This document shows positions 18,342-27,277 of a stretch of DNA of 64,000 nt, piece by piece. The notes under the pieces were generated by a model, which made no database searches, was not told the DNA's origin, and worked only from the letters and a program-made list of their open reading frames with translations. A program made the position numbers and the translations under genes. How positions within the stretch are numbered: position 1 is the first letter of the stretch; each line of letters opens with the position of its first letter. Location of the stretch: contig NZ_VCBX02000001.1 in NCBI RefSeq assembly GCF_005938745.2, positions 2,390,001-2,454,000 of the forward strand. The letters are read 5' to 3'. This stretch comes from Rhodococcus sp. KBS0724 (GTDB lineage Bacteria; Actinomycetota; Actinomycetes; Mycobacteriales; Mycobacteriaceae).

Positions 18342-19502
18342 ATGGGGGCCTTTACTGCGTACCGGCGTGCTCGGGCGATCGGGCCGGGCGAGTCCGCAGC
18401 GGCGAAGTGGCGAGACAAGAAGCGCTACCTGTGGCCGTTGGGTCTGCTGGTGCCGCTCAGTCCGTTCGCGGCGTGGTTCCTGGTGGAGAAGCTGACTCTG
18501 GGTTTGTTCTGGGCTGTCGGAGCCTGGCTGATCGTCATTGTGATTCCGCTCGTCGATCTATTGGCTGGCGAGGACGGGAACAGCCCCCCGGACGAGAAGA
18601 TTCCGGAGTTGCAGGCTGATCGTTACTACCGCTGGTGCACGTACCTGTTTCTTCCGTTGCAATACATAGGCCTCGTGTTCGCCTGCTGGTGCTGGGTGAA
18701 CTCGCCGATGGCGTCGGGGGAGAAGTTCGCGCTGGCGATGACCGTCGGGGTGGTAGCCGGCGTCGGTATCAACGCGGCGCACGAAATGGGCCACAAGAGC
18801 GAGAAGCTCGAGAAGTGGTTGGCCAAAATCGCGCTGGCGCAGTCTTTCTACGGCCACTTTTTTGTCGAACACAATCATGGTCACCATGTGCGCGTGGCAA
18901 CTCCGGAAGATCCCGCAAGCTCGCGATATCGCGAGAACTTCTGGTTCTTCCTGCCGCGGAGCGTCATCGGGGGACTGCGTTCGGGATGGCAACTCGAGCG
19001 TGCCCGCCTCGCGCGTGCGGGAGTAAGCACCTGGAGTTACAAGAACAACATCCTCAATGCGTGGGCTATGAGTGTGGTGCTGTTCGGCTCGCTCATCGCG
19101 GTGTTCGGCTGGGAGATCGCACCGTGGCTAGCAGTGCAGGCCATCGCCGGATTCACCTTCCTCGAAACTGCTAACTACCTCGAGCATTACGGGTTGCTGC
19201 GCGCCAAGCGTGAGGACGGAACTTATGTTCGCTGCTCGCCGGAGGACAGTTGGAACAGCGATCACGTCGTGAGCAATCTGTTCCTCTATCAGTTGCAGCG
19301 CCACAGCGATCACCACGCCAATCCGCGGTTGCGCTACCAAAGCCTTCGCAGCGCCGCCGACGCGCCGCAGTTGCCGGCGGGATATGCGGTCATGATCGTC
19401 TGTGCGTGGGTTCCGCCGCTGTGGCGTTCGATCATGGACAAGCGGCTTCTTGCGTACTACGACGGCGACATGACCCGGATAAACGTGTTGCCTGGGCGCT
19501 GA
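18342..19502 (+). CDS. alkB: alkane 1-monooxygenase (AlkB family)
   Basis: Integral-membrane non-haem di-iron hydroxylase, 386 aa, oxidising n-alkanes at the terminal carbon with electrons from rubredoxin. All three histidine boxes are intact: HEMGH (147-151), EHNHGHH (176-182) and LQRHSDHHA (318-326), plus the AlkB-type NYLEHYG (278-284). About six hydrophobic helices lie around them. ATG 18342 has GGAGG nine bases upstream. No rubredoxin, rubredoxin reductase or TetR-type regulator adjoins it, unlike the alkB1 and alkB2 clusters of R. erythropolis; it resembles the solitary alkB3/alkB4 type. Electron partners must be encoded elsewhere. Which paralogue it is cannot be settled here. Confidence 0.92.
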   Translation: MGAFTAYRRARAIGPGESAAAKWRDKKRYLWPLGLLVPLSPFAAWFLVEKLTLGLFWAVGAWLIVIVIPLVDLLAGEDGNSPPDEKIPELQADRYYRWCTYLFLPLQYIGLVFACWCWVNSPMASGEKFALAMTVGVVAGVGINAAHEMGHKSEKLEKWLAKIALAQSFYGHFFVEHNHGHHVRVATPEDPASSRYRENFWFFLPRSVIGGLRSGWQLERARLARAGVSTWSYKNNILNAWAMSVVLFGSLIAVFGWEIAPWLAVQAIAGFTFLETANYLEHYGLLRAKREDGTYVRCSPEDSWNSDHVVSNLFLYQLQRHSDHHANPRLRYQSLRSAADAPQLPAGYAVMIVCAWVPPLWRSIMDKRLLAYYDGDMTRINVLPGR

Positions 19503-19594
19503 CGGGTGGCGCGCTCACCACTTTCAGGGAAAACGAAGAGCCGGCGGGACTAATCTGTAGTACGACCATCCATCATCGCCGAGCCAAGTGAGCC

Positions 19595-21070
19595 ATGACC
19601 AACAGCGAAGTACGCGTCCGTTTCTGTCCGTCACCCACCGGAACCCCGCACGTGGGTTTGGTGCGCACCGCCCTGTTCAACTGGGCGTTCGCACGACATC
19701 ACGGTGGAACCTTCGTGTTCCGCATCGAAGACACCGATGCTCAACGGGACAGCGAAGAGTCTTATCAGGCGATCCTCGACGCCCTGCGCTGGCTGGGTCT
19801 GACCTGGGACGAGGGCCCGGAGGTCGGTGGGCCGCACGCGCCGTATCGCCAGTCCGAGCGTCGTGACCTGCATCTCGATGTCGTAGCCAAGCTGCTTGCC
19901 GCGGGCGAGGCCTACGAGTCGTACTCGACCAACGACGAGGTGGAAGCGCGTCACAAGGCAGCCGGACGCGACCCGAAGCTCGGCTACGACAACTTCGATC
20001 GGAATCTCACCGACGAGCAGCGTGCGGCATACATCGCCGACGGACGTAAGCCGGTAGTTCGCCTTCGGATGCCTGATCACGACCTGACGTGGAACGACCT
20101 CGTTCGCGGCGAGACCACGTTCAAGGCCGGAACGGTGCCGGACTTCGCGTTGACGCGCGGCAACGGCATTCCTCTCTACACTCTGGTCAATCCGGTCGAC
20201 GATGCGCTGATGAAGATCACGCACGTTCTGCGCGGTGAGGACCTCCTTTCGTCCACGCCGAGGCAGTTGGCTCTGTACGAGGCGATGATCCGGATCGGTG
20301 TTGCGGACTTCACACCGTCCTTCGGTCACCTTCCCTTCGTGATGGGCCAGGGCAACAAGAAGCTCTCCAAGCGTGACCCCGAATCCAACCTGTTCATTCA
20401 CCGTGACCGCGGGTTCATCCCCGAGGGACTGTTGAACTACTTGGCTCTGCTCGGCTGGAGCATTGCCGACGATCACGACGTGTTCTCGCTCGACGAGATG
20501 GTCGCGGCGTTCGACATCTCCAAGGTCAATTCCAACCCGGCGCGGTTCGACCAGAAGAAGGCAGACGCGATCAACGCCGAGCACATTCGTTTGCTCGAGC
20601 CGGCTGACTTCGCGTCCCGCCTGAAGTCGTTCCTGGTGGAGCACGGCCACATCAGCGCTGACGTGGACGAAGCGACGTTCACCGTTGCTGCGGACCTCGT
20701 GCAGACTCGCATCGTCGTTCTGTCCGACGCGTGGGATCTGCTGAAGTTCCTGTTCGTCGACGAGGCGTCGTTCGCGCTCGATCCGGCTGCTGCGGCCAAG
20801 AACCTGAAGGAAGATGCGGGTCCGGTTCTGGATGCGTCGCTTGCAGCGCTCGACGCTACGACGGAGTGGACGGCGGCAAGTATCGAGGAAGCCCTCAAGA
20901 AGGCTCTCATCGAGGATCTGGAGCTCAAGCCGCGTAAGGCCTTCGCTCCGGTGCGGGTGGCAATTACGGGCTCTCACATCAGCCCTCCGCTGTACGAGTC
21001 GATGGAATTGCTCGGTCGCGACGTCTCGCTTGCCCGATTGCGGGCCGGTAGGGCAGCGGTAACTGCTTAG
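19595..21070 (+). CDS. gltX: glutamate--tRNA ligase
   Basis: Class I aminoacyl-tRNA synthetase, 491 aa. HIGH-type motif in [30 protein letters not shown] (glutamate/ATP site), [15 protein letters not shown], and the KMSKS-type loop NKKLSKRD near residue 253, then the C-terminal helical anticodon-binding part. Actinobacteria generally lack GlnRS, so this enzyme probably charges both tRNA-Glu and tRNA-Gln, the latter being corrected by GatCAB (established knowledge). The tRNA genes for exactly these two amino acids follow at once. Confidence 0.95.
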   Translation: MTNSEVRVRFCPSPTGTPHVGLVRTALFNWAFARHHGGTFVFRIEDTDAQRDSEESYQAILDALRWLGLTWDEGPEVGGPHAPYRQSERRDLHLDVVAKLLAAGEAYESYSTNDEVEARHKAAGRDPKLGYDNFDRNLTDEQRAAYIADGRKPVVRLRMPDHDLTWNDLVRGETTFKAGTVPDFALTRGNGIPLYTLVNPVDDALMKITHVLRGEDLLSSTPRQLALYEAMIRIGVADFTPSFGHLPFVMGQGNKKLSKRDPESNLFIHRDRGFIPEGLLNYLALLGWSIADDHDVFSLDEMVAAFDISKVNSNPARFDQKKADAINAEHIRLLEPADFASRLKSFLVEHGHISADVDEATFTVAADLVQTRIVVLSDAWDLLKFLFVDEASFALDPAAAAKNLKEDAGPVLDASLAALDATTEWTAASIEEALKKALIEDLELKPRKAFAPVRVAITGSHISPPLYESMELLGRDVSLARLRAGRAAVTA

Positions 21071-21223
21071 TTTGGGTGCTCGCCGGCCGAAAATGAAGCA
21101 AAAAGGTGCCGTGACCATACGATTTGGTATTTGGGGCAGGGGTACTGGTAATCTTCTTTTCGGCCGGAGACGAGCCGCCAAGCATTACAGCGAAGCGGAA
21201 CGAGCAAGGCCGAGCAAGACCTT

Positions 21224-21295
21224 TGGGGTATGGTGTAATTGGCAACACAGCGGTTTCTGGTACCGCCATTCTAGGTTCGAGTCCTGGTACCCCAG
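21224..21295 (+). tRNA. tRNA-Gln(CTG)
   Basis: 72-base cloverleaf: acceptor stem TGGGGTA/TACCCCA, D-arm with AATTGGCAAC, anticodon stem GCGGT/ACCGC with loop TTCTGGT (anticodon CTG), T-arm GGTTCGAGTCC. CCA is not encoded. Confidence 0.93.
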
Positions 21296-21416
21296 CGAAA
21301 ATCCGGTCGATTTTGCAGCCGGACTCAGACAAGCTAAGCTTGCTGAGCTTCCAGAGAACAGCCCGAAAGGGAAGTTCTTGAAGTGCAAAAAATAGAACAT
21401 GCTTAAAGCGTGTCCT

Positions 21417-21489
21417 GGCCCCGTCGTCTAGCGGCCTAGGACGCCGCCCTCTCAAGGCGGTAGCGCGGGTTCGAATCCCGTCGGGGCTA
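21417..21489 (+). tRNA. tRNA-Glu(CTC)
   Basis: 73-base cloverleaf: acceptor GGCCCCG/CGGGGCT with one G-T pair, anticodon stem CCGCC/GGCGG with loop CTCTCAA (anticodon CTC), T-arm GGTTCGAATCC, discriminator A. CCA is not encoded. Confidence 0.93.
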
Positions 21490-21495
21490 CAAAAG

Positions 21496-21534
21496 AAAGA
21501 CCCTCCGATCATCTGATCGGAGGGTCTTTTTCTT
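21496..21534 (+). terminator. rho-independent terminator of the tRNA genes
   Basis: A perfect 15-bp stem (21496-21510 with 21515-21529, loop ATCT) running into TTTTTCTT, seven bases after tRNA-Glu. Confidence 0.93.
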
Positions 21535-21568
21535 ATCTGCGCGATTGGTGTGACGCCGCCGAAAAAAG

Positions 21569-21598
21569 ATCACCCCAGCCGAAATCGACTGGGGTGAT
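21569..21598 (-). terminator. terminator of the DUF5302 gene
   Basis: A 10-bp stem ATCACCCCAG/CTGGGGTGAT; on the minus strand it is followed by a run of six T. Confidence 0.78.
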
Positions 21599-21628
21599 TG
21601 TCATCTCATCGCCGCGAAGACGGCGGTC

Positions 21629-21841
21629 CTATCCGCTCTTGCGGCGGAATTCGCGTTTGTGATCAGCGGCACCATGAGTGCTGTGGACCTTCGACTGACC
21701 GTCACGATGATCGGCTGCAGTAGCGTTGCTGTGGTTCTTACGCTCGAGTGCTTCGCGGAACTTGCGCTTGTTGGCCTCCGCCGGTGTTTCCGATTCAGAC
21801 GCCGTTTCGGATTCCGGCTTGGTGCTGTCCTGCTCGCTCAT
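21629..21841 (-). CDS. DUF5302 domain-containing small protein
   Basis: Small, highly charged 70-aa cytoplasmic protein of a conserved actinobacterial family with no known function. The first 22 residues are Ser/Glu/Thr-rich; then come the family-typical KRKFREALERKN and the C-terminal KVHSTHGAADHKREFRRKSG. ATG with AAGGAG upstream on the minus strand, own terminator. Likely disordered or nucleic-acid-binding by its composition (inference). Confidence 0.78.
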   Translation of the reverse strand: MSEQDSTKPESETASESETPAEANKRKFREALERKNHSNATAADHRDGQSKVHSTHGAADHKREFRRKSG

Positions 21842-21871
21842 CTGTGTGCTCCTTGGATATTGGGCCTGTGG

Positions 21872-22381
21872 TCAAGCTACGCCTTCAGTGGCGGGAGCTG
21901 TAGACCCGGACAGTGGCATCGCCGGCATTCCGAGCTTGCGATGGTCCCAGGACCGTGTGCGTTCTGGGATAAATCGCACCGCGACGCGTTTGTGGAGCAT
22001 AGCGTCGACCGCAGGCCGAAGGTCGTCGGAGTACGGCCCGGTGTATCGCTCCCAGACGCTGATTCCGACCGCGAACAAGGCGTCGGGGTCGTCGACTATT
22101 TCTCCGACGCCTTCCATCGATACACCGCGGAGAGCGTCGTAGGTGAGACCGTCCTCGATCAAGACCGACATCCGCGAGTCGCGTCGCAGGTTCACGGCTT
22201 TCTGGGATTTGGCTTTGGTCTCGAACCAGATCTCGCCGTCCACGATCGCAAACCACATCGCGATGAGGTGCGGCATGCCGTCGCCGCTCAGCGTGGCCAT
22301 CGTTGCGGTACGGCTCTTTTCGACGAAGTCCGAGATTTCGGACTCGGTCATCGTGATCTGGCTGCGTTGTTTCCCGGTCAT
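21872..22381 (-). CDS. pyridoxamine 5'-phosphate oxidase-fold protein
   Basis: 169-aa split-barrel protein of the PPOX/FDOR superfamily, which binds FMN, F420 or haem. ISDFVEKSRTATMATLSGDGMPHL and AMWFAIVDGEIWFETK are the typical first strands, followed by KAVNLRRDSRMSVLIEDG. The cofactor cannot be assigned; a cofC gene for F420 synthesis is 8 kb away. The start at ATG 22381 has GAGGAG 12 bases upstream; ATG 22351 (MTESEIS) is an alternative. Same strand as the IclR-type gene, whose stop lies 77 bases upstream. Confidence 0.78.
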   Translation of the reverse strand: MTGKQRSQITMTESEISDFVEKSRTATMATLSGDGMPHLIAMWFAIVDGEIWFETKAKSQKAVNLRRDSRMSVLIEDGLTYDALRGVSMEGVGEIVDDPDALFAVGISVWERYTGPYSDDLRPAVDAMLHKRVAVRFIPERTRSWDHRKLGMPAMPLSGSTAPATEGVA

Positions 22382-22458
22382 GACGGCAGTGATCTCCTCG
22401 GCTGCGGGTGCTCTTGAAGTTCTTACTGTGGCACGGATTACATGATTACGTGTCTGAT

Positions 22459-23160
22459 TTACAGGCGCTTGTGCAGAGCTTCCGCTGCCGCGAGAAGATC
22501 GGCTGCCCAGCGTGCGCCGGGGCGCCGACCCATCCGGTCGATCGGTCCGGATACCGAAATCGCCGCCACAACAGTGCCGGAGCTGTCCCGTACCGGTGCC
22601 GCGACACTGGCAACTCCCGGTTCGCGCTCGGCCGCACTCTGGGCCCAGCCGCGACGACGAACTTCGAGGAGGACTCGCTCGCCGAAGGTCGCGTCGGCGA
22701 GAACGGCGCGCTGAGTCTGCGGATCTGCCCATGCGAGAAGGACCTTGGCACCCGAGCCGGCGTTCATCGGCAGGCGAGCGCCGACCAGGACGGTGTCGCG
22801 CAGGCCCGTCGGTGGTTCCATCGATGCGACGCAGACGCGTGCGGTGCCTTCGCGGCGGTACAGCTGCACGCTCTCGCCGGTGATCTCACGCAAGCGGGGG
22901 AGGATGAGCCCCGCCGCGGCGATCAGAGGATCATTGGCAGTGGCAGCCAATTCGGCGAGGCCGGGGCCGGGACACCACAGGCCGTCGGAGTCGCGGGCGA
23001 GAAGTCGATGGACCTCGAGGCCGACGGCAAGACGGTGCGCGGTGGCTCTGGGCAGGCCTGTGCGCGCACAGAGTTCGGAGAGGCTGCACGGTTCCTCGGC
23101 TACTGCATGAAGCACGCCCATTGCTTTGTCCAGCACGCCGATGCCGCTATGCTGTCTCAT
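22459..23160 (-). CDS. IclR-family regulator of leucine synthesis (NdgR/LtbR-like)
   Basis: 233-aa transcription factor with an N-terminal winged helix (SLSELCARTGLPRATAHRLAVGL, about residues 26-48) and a C-terminal IclR effector domain (ITGESVQLYRREG, AGSGAKVLLAW, VASVAAPVRDSSGTVVAAISVSGP). It is divergent from leuCD, as are Rv2989 in M. tuberculosis, LtbR in Corynebacterium and NdgR in Streptomyces, which control leuCD (established knowledge). The effector is not evident from sequence. Confidence 0.87.
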   Translation of the reverse strand: MRQHSGIGVLDKAMGVLHAVAEEPCSLSELCARTGLPRATAHRLAVGLEVHRLLARDSDGLWCPGPGLAELAATANDPLIAAAGLILPRLREITGESVQLYRREGTARVCVASMEPPTGLRDTVLVGARLPMNAGSGAKVLLAWADPQTQRAVLADATFGERVLLEVRRRGWAQSAAEREPGVASVAAPVRDSSGTVVAAISVSGPIDRMGRRPGARWAADLLAAAEALHKRL

Positions 23161-23343
23161 AGGTCGATACCAGATTCTCGCATAGTGGGATAGTAGCGCA
23201 TGATCTTCGACAGGTCAGCAGCATCCACTTTCCGGGAGTTTGATGCGCAGCATGAGAACTGTTGGGCTGTCGGACTTACATTTCACGCGCGGCGGGCCAG
23301 CCCGTAGTCCGTCGACGCGAGGCTACGTACAGAGGTGGAAGAC
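23161..23343. promoter_or_regulatory. divergent leuC/IclR control region
   Basis: 183 bp shared by the IclR-type regulator and leuCD, and the expected site of its operator. A leuC -10 candidate TACATT lies at 23277-23282 with only a weak -35. The stretch CATAGTGGGATAGTAG near 23180 is unusual, but no perfect palindrome was found. Confidence 0.5.
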
Positions 23344-24756
23344 ATGGCACAGAAAGCACGCACTCTCGCCGAGAAGGTGTGGGACGACCACGTAGTAGTG
23401 AAAGGCGAGGGACAGAATCCCGACCTGATCTACATCGATCTCCACCTCGTCCACGAAGTGACGAGCCCGCAGGCATTCGACGGATTGCGGTTGGCTGGAC
23501 GGCAGTTGCGCCGTCCCGATCTTACGATCGCCACCGAGGATCACAACGTCCCGACAGTCGACATCGACAAGCCGATCGCCGATCCCGTCTCCAAGACACA
23601 GGTCGACACCCTGCGCCGAAATTGTGAAGAGTTCGGAGTTCGCTTGCACCGCATGGGCGATCTGGATCAGGGCATCGTGCATGTCGTGGGCCCGCAGCTC
23701 GGACTGACGCAGCCGGGAACCACCGTCGTGTGCGGCGATTCGCACACGTCGACCCACGGCGCTTTCGGCGCTCTCGCAATGGGAATCGGCACCAGCGAGG
23801 TCGAGCATGTGATGGCAACGCAGACACTGTCCTTGCGCCCCTTCAAGACAATGGCGATCACGGTCGACGGCGAATTGCCGCCAGGCGTCACGAGCAAGGA
23901 TCTGATTCTTGCTGTCATTGCCAAGATCGGCACCGGCGGTGGCCAGGGATATGTGCTCGAGTACCGCGGCGAGGCGATCCGGAAACTGTCGATGGAAGCA
24001 CGGATGACCATCTGCAACATGTCGATCGAGGCCGGTGCCCGCGCCGGCATGATCGCCCCCGACGAGATCACGTACGAGTTCATCAAGGGACGTCCGCACG
24101 CGCCGACCGGCGCCGACTGGGATGCCGCTGTGGCTGCCTGGGAACTGCTGAAGACCGACGACGGAGCGGAATTCGACAACGAAGTCCACATCGACGCCAG
24201 TGCTCTGACACCTTTTGTCACGTGGGGAACCAACCCGGGACAGGGTGCGCCGCTTGGTGCCTGTGTTCCGAATCCGGAAGAAATCGTCGAAGAGAACGAA
24301 CGTCAGGCAGCCGAGAAGGCGCTCACCTACATGGGACTCGACGCCGGGATGCCGTTGCGCGACGTCTCGGTCGACACGGTCTTCGTCGGTTCGTGCACCA
24401 ACGGGCGCATCGAGGATTTGCGTGAGGTCGCCGGCGTCCTCGAGGGTCGCCATGTCGCAGAAGGCGTTCGGATGCTCATCGTTCCCGGTTCGATGCGGGT
24501 GCGCGCGCAGGCCGAAAGTGAAGGCCTGGGCGACATCTTTGTTGCTGCGGGAGCGGAGTGGCGACAGGCCGGTTGCTCGATGTGCCTGGGTATGAACCCG
24601 GACCAGCTGGCGCCAGGCGAACGTTCGGCCTCGACGTCCAACCGGAATTTCGAAGGCCGCCAAGGTAAAGGCGGGCGGACACACCTGGTTTCTCCGCTCG
24701 TCGCTGCAGCCACCGCCGTCCGTGGAACGTTGTCGGCACCGTCCGATCTGGTCTGA
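23344..24756 (+). CDS. leuC: 3-isopropylmalate dehydratase large subunit
   Basis: Aconitase-family subunit, 470 aa, that with LeuD isomerises 2- to 3-isopropylmalate. The [4Fe-4S] ligands are in [12 protein letters not shown] and [10 protein letters not shown]; other signatures are [28 protein letters not shown] and the C-terminal [22 protein letters not shown] 23344 is chosen, with AGAGGTGG ending about eight bases upstream; a GTG at 23335 lies within that site. LeuD follows after 27 bases. Confidence 0.95.
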   Translation: MAQKARTLAEKVWDDHVVVKGEGQNPDLIYIDLHLVHEVTSPQAFDGLRLAGRQLRRPDLTIATEDHNVPTVDIDKPIADPVSKTQVDTLRRNCEEFGVRLHRMGDLDQGIVHVVGPQLGLTQPGTTVVCGDSHTSTHGAFGALAMGIGTSEVEHVMATQTLSLRPFKTMAITVDGELPPGVTSKDLILAVIAKIGTGGGQGYVLEYRGEAIRKLSMEARMTICNMSIEAGARAGMIAPDEITYEFIKGRPHAPTGADWDAAVAAWELLKTDDGAEFDNEVHIDASALTPFVTWGTNPGQGAPLGACVPNPEEIVEENERQAAEKALTYMGLDAGMPLRDVSVDTVFVGSCTNGRIEDLREVAGVLEGRHVAEGVRMLIVPGSMRVRAQAESEGLGDIFVAAGAEWRQAGCSMCLGMNPDQLAPGERSASTSNRNFEGRQGKGGRTHLVSPLVAAATAVRGTLSAPSDLV

Positions 24757-24783
24757 CGCACTTAATACTCGAGGAGATTTTTG

Positions 24784-25392
24784 ATGGAATCCTTTAGCAC
24801 GCACAAGGGAATCGGCGTACCGCTGCGACGCTCGAACGTGGACACCGACCAGATCATCCCGGCTGTTTATCTGAAGCGGGTGACGCGCACCGGGTTCGAG
24901 GACGGACTGTTCGCCGGCTGGCGCACCGATCCGAACTTCATCCTCAACCACGCGCCGTACGACAAAGGCAGCGTCCTGGTTGCCGGCCCGGATTTCGGTA
25001 CGGGCTCGTCGCGAGAGCATGCCGTTTGGGCGCTATCCGACTTCGGTTTTCGCGTTGTGATCGCGTCGCGCTTCGCAGATATCTTCCGCGGCAACGCCGG
25101 AAAAGCGGGCCTGCTGGCCGCGCAGGTGGAGCAGAGCGACGTCGAACTGCTGTGGAAGTTGCTCGAAGAACAGCCCGGACTGGAATTGACAGTCGATCTC
25201 GAGAATCGGACAGTGAGTGCCGGAACAACGGTGGTGCCCTTTAGCATTGACGACTACACGAGGTGGCGTCTGCTCGAAGGTCTCGACGACATCGGACTGA
25301 CATTGCGCCAGGTAGAGGCGATTTCGGAGTTCGAAAAGTCAAGGCCGTCATGGAAACCGACTACCCTCCCGGCCCAAATTTCCCAGGGCTGA
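24784..25392 (+). CDS. leuD: 3-isopropylmalate dehydratase small subunit
   Basis: 202-aa swivel-domain partner of Leu[19 protein letters not shown] and [20 protein letters not shown] are the family signatures. ATG 24784 has GAGGAG seven bases upstream; a TTG lies directly before it. Last gene of leuCD. Confidence 0.95.
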   Translation: MESFSTHKGIGVPLRRSNVDTDQIIPAVYLKRVTRTGFEDGLFAGWRTDPNFILNHAPYDKGSVLVAGPDFGTGSSREHAVWALSDFGFRVVIASRFADIFRGNAGKAGLLAAQVEQSDVELLWKLLEEQPGLELTVDLENRTVSAGTTVVPFSIDDYTRWRLLEGLDDIGLTLRQVEAISEFEKSRPSWKPTTLPAQISQG

Positions 25393-25448
25393 ACGGATAT
25401 CGGGGATAGCGGGCAAGAAGAGAAATAGGTCACGATTTCGGGGCTACG

Positions 25449-25478
25449 TTGATTGAGAATTGGCGTGGCACATAGACT
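25449..25478 (+). promoter_or_regulatory. candidate hupB promoter
   Basis: TTGATT (25449-25454) and TAGACT (25473-25478) are 18 bases apart, leaving a leader of about 65 bases. That leader holds a 7-bp inverted repeat ACCGTAG/CTACGGT (25497-25503, 25517-25523). Confidence 0.5.
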
Positions 25479-25549
25479 CTTGCCGTTATCAGGTTTACCG
25501 TAGTTCTCAGTCGGTCCTACGGTGGACCATTATTTGCGGAGGAATTTCA

Positions 25550-26233
25550 ATGAACAAGGCAGAGCTCATCGATGTTCTGACTGAGAAGCTGGGTTCGGAC
25601 AGGCGCACAGCAACCGATGCAGTGGAGCACGTCGTGGACACCATCGTCCGCGCCGTCCACCGTGGCGAGAGCGTGACCATCACCGGCTTCGGTGTCTTCG
25701 AGCAGCGTCGTCGTGCGGCACGTGTCGCACGTAACCCGCGTACGGGCGAGACCGTCAAGGTCAAGCCGACGTCGGTTCCGGCTTTCCGTCCGGGCGCACA
25801 GTTCAAGGCGGTTATTGCTGGCGGCCAGAAGCTTCCGGCCAGCGGCCCGGCAGTCAAGCGCGGCGTAGCAGCACCGGCCACCAAGGCAGCAGCCAAGAAG
25901 GCAGCAGCCAAGAAGGCAGCAGCCAAGAAGACGGCAGCAAAGAAGGCTCCGGCCAAGACCGCAGCCAAGAAGACGGTTGCCGCTAAGGCTCCCGCCAAGA
26001 AGGCTCCGGCCAAGACCGCAGCCAAGAAGACGGTTGCCGCTAAGGCTCCCGCCAAGAAGGCTCCGGCCAAGACCGCAGCCAAGAAGACGGTTGCCGCTAA
26101 GGCTCCCGCCAAGAAGGCTCCGGCCAAGACCGCAGCCAAGAAGACGGTTGCCGCTAAGGCCCCCGCCAAGAAGGCTCCGGCTGCCAAGAAGGCTCCGGCC
26201 AAGAAGGCTCCGGCCAAGCGCGCTTCCAAGTAG
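25550..26233 (+). CDS. hupB: DNA-binding protein HU (HupB) with Lys/Ala-rich tail
   Basis: Nucleoid-associated protein, 227 aa. Residues 1-90 are a normal HU fold ([52 protein letters not shown]). The long tail is histone-H1-like, built of AAKK/PAKK units, and includes four tandem 19-residue repeats encoded by 57-bp DNA repeats. Mycobacterial HupB has the same two-part architecture; the tail is where it is acetylated and methylated (established knowledge). ATG 25550 has GGAGGA upstream; an in-frame GTG at 25460 lies before the predicted promoter. Followed by a very strong terminator. Confidence 0.95.
   Translation: MNKAELIDVLTEKLGSDRRTATDAVEHVVDTIVRAVHRGESVTITGFGVFEQRRRAARVARNPRTGETVKVKPTSVPAFRPGAQFKAVIAGGQKLPASGPAVKRGVAAPATKAAAKKAAAKKAAAKKTAAKKAPAKTAAKKTVAAKAPAKKAPAKTAAKKTVAAKAPAKKAPAKTAAKKTVAAKAPAKKAPAKTAAKKTVAAKAPAKKAPAAKKAPAKKAPAKRASK
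25943..26170 (+). repeat. four tandem 57-bp repeats inside hupB
   Basis: Units start at 25943, 26000, 26057 and 26114, each beginning AAGGCTCCGGCCAAG. They are identical apart from a T-to-C change in the last unit, and a partial fifth begins at 26171. Each encodes 19 residues including [14 protein letters not shown]. Confidence 0.93.
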
Positions 26234-26275
26234 TCGCGTTCGGGCGAAAAGCCTGACGCTGGAAAGCAAGCAGTA

Positions 26276-26331
26276 AAAGCAAGAGGCCCAGTTGCGATGA
26301 CGATCGCAACTGGGCCTCTTGCTTTGTTTTC
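26276..26331. terminator. strong terminator after hupB
   Basis: A perfect 22-bp stem (26276-26297 with 26304-26325, loop TGACGA) followed by GTTTT. It lies between convergent hupB and mutT1 and may serve both. Confidence 0.92.
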
Positions 26332-26339
26332 AGAACTCT

Positions 26340-27266
26340 TTACGAATTGGCGACTTTCGGGAGCGGGCTGTCGAGATGATCAGCCGCAATCAGTCGGTCG
26401 CCCACCAGTGAGAGAACCCAGGTGCTGGCCTTGCGGTTGCGCGCTGAGGGCAGTGTTACACCGGCTGATTCGCTCCACCAGGCCATCAGATCCGGAATGA
26501 CGCCTCCTTGGCTACAGATGACCGGTGTGCCGCCTGCAGACGCAATCTCGAGCACCCGCGCACGGGCGGCCGCTGGATCTTCGGCGTATCCTTCTTCGCT
26601 CAGAAGAGGTTCGATCCCGATCTCCACTCCGAGAGCCTCGGCCAGCGGCATCACAGTTTCGATGCAGCGAGTTCGGTCGGCGGAATAGACGGTGTCTGCA
26701 CCGAAGATGCGGAGCTGCTCGACTAAGGCCGCGGCCTGTTCTTTGCCTTTGGCTTCGAGAGGGCGGAGCGTGTCGTCGCCCTTGTACCGCTTACGACTTC
26801 CCGCTTTTGCATGACGGACCAGCAGTACGGTGCGCGTATCGGGTGGTGCGGAGACAAAGCGGCGCAGGATCATCCGATCCATCGGATACGAGAGATGGTC
26901 AGGGACTTCGTCGATCGGAAGCCAGTGCAGAACGTCCACTTCGCTGTTCGGACCAAAATCTCCGTCGACGGCTTCTGCGGCCCAGTATTCGACCCGCTTC
27001 AGTTTGCGGTGTCCAGGAACCGGATAGGTGACACCGCCGAGGTGACGACCGAAGCGGCCGGTGATGGACGTTTCTTCCTGGACTTCACGAACGGCGGCTG
27101 TCAGGAAAGTTTCACCCGGATCGAGTTTTCCTTTGGGAAAAGACCAGTCGTCGTATTTGGGGCGGTGAACAACGGCTATTTCGATGGCCTCCGAATTATC
27201 GGGAGCCTTTCGCCATAACACTGCGCCGGCGGCAAAGATATTCGCTTTGACAGGTTTGTCAGCCAT
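26340..27266 (-). CDS. mutT1: Nudix hydrolase / histidine phosphatase (MutT1-type)
   Basis: 308-aa two-domain enzyme like mycobacterial MutT1 (Rv2985), which removes 8-oxo-guanine nucleotides and diadenosine polyphosphates. The N-terminal Nudix box begins GKLDPGETF and has REVQEE (metal-binding glutamates). The C-terminal histidine phosphatase domain has LLVRHAKAG (RHG motif), the ADRTRCIETV arginine region, and CSQGGVIPDL where the second catalytic His is normally expected; here Gln-Gly replaces His-Gly, which merits attention. ATG 27266 is taken as start, 11 bases after the ppk stop, so both are probably one transcript. Confidence 0.9.
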   Translation of the reverse strand: MADKPVKANIFAAGAVLWRKAPDNSEAIEIAVVHRPKYDDWSFPKGKLDPGETFLTAAVREVQEETSITGRFGRHLGGVTYPVPGHRKLKRVEYWAAEAVDGDFGPNSEVDVLHWLPIDEVPDHLSYPMDRMILRRFVSAPPDTRTVLLVRHAKAGSRKRYKGDDTLRPLEAKGKEQAAALVEQLRIFGADTVYSADRTRCIETVMPLAEALGVEIGIEPLLSEEGYAEDPAAARARVLEIASAGGTPVICSQGGVIPDLMAWWSESAGVTLPSARNRKASTWVLSLVGDRLIAADHLDSPLPKVANS

Positions 27267-27277
27267 GGCAGCGACCG

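Noticed and set aside
21659..23193. Two plus-strand open frames across the DUF5302, PPOX-fold and IclR genes
   Set aside because: Low-complexity products with no family; the minus-strand genes have ribosome sites and known domains.
25876..26232. CRISPR-like array in the repeats at 25.9-26.2 kb
   Set aside because: The repeats are in-frame coding units of hupB, without unique spacers.
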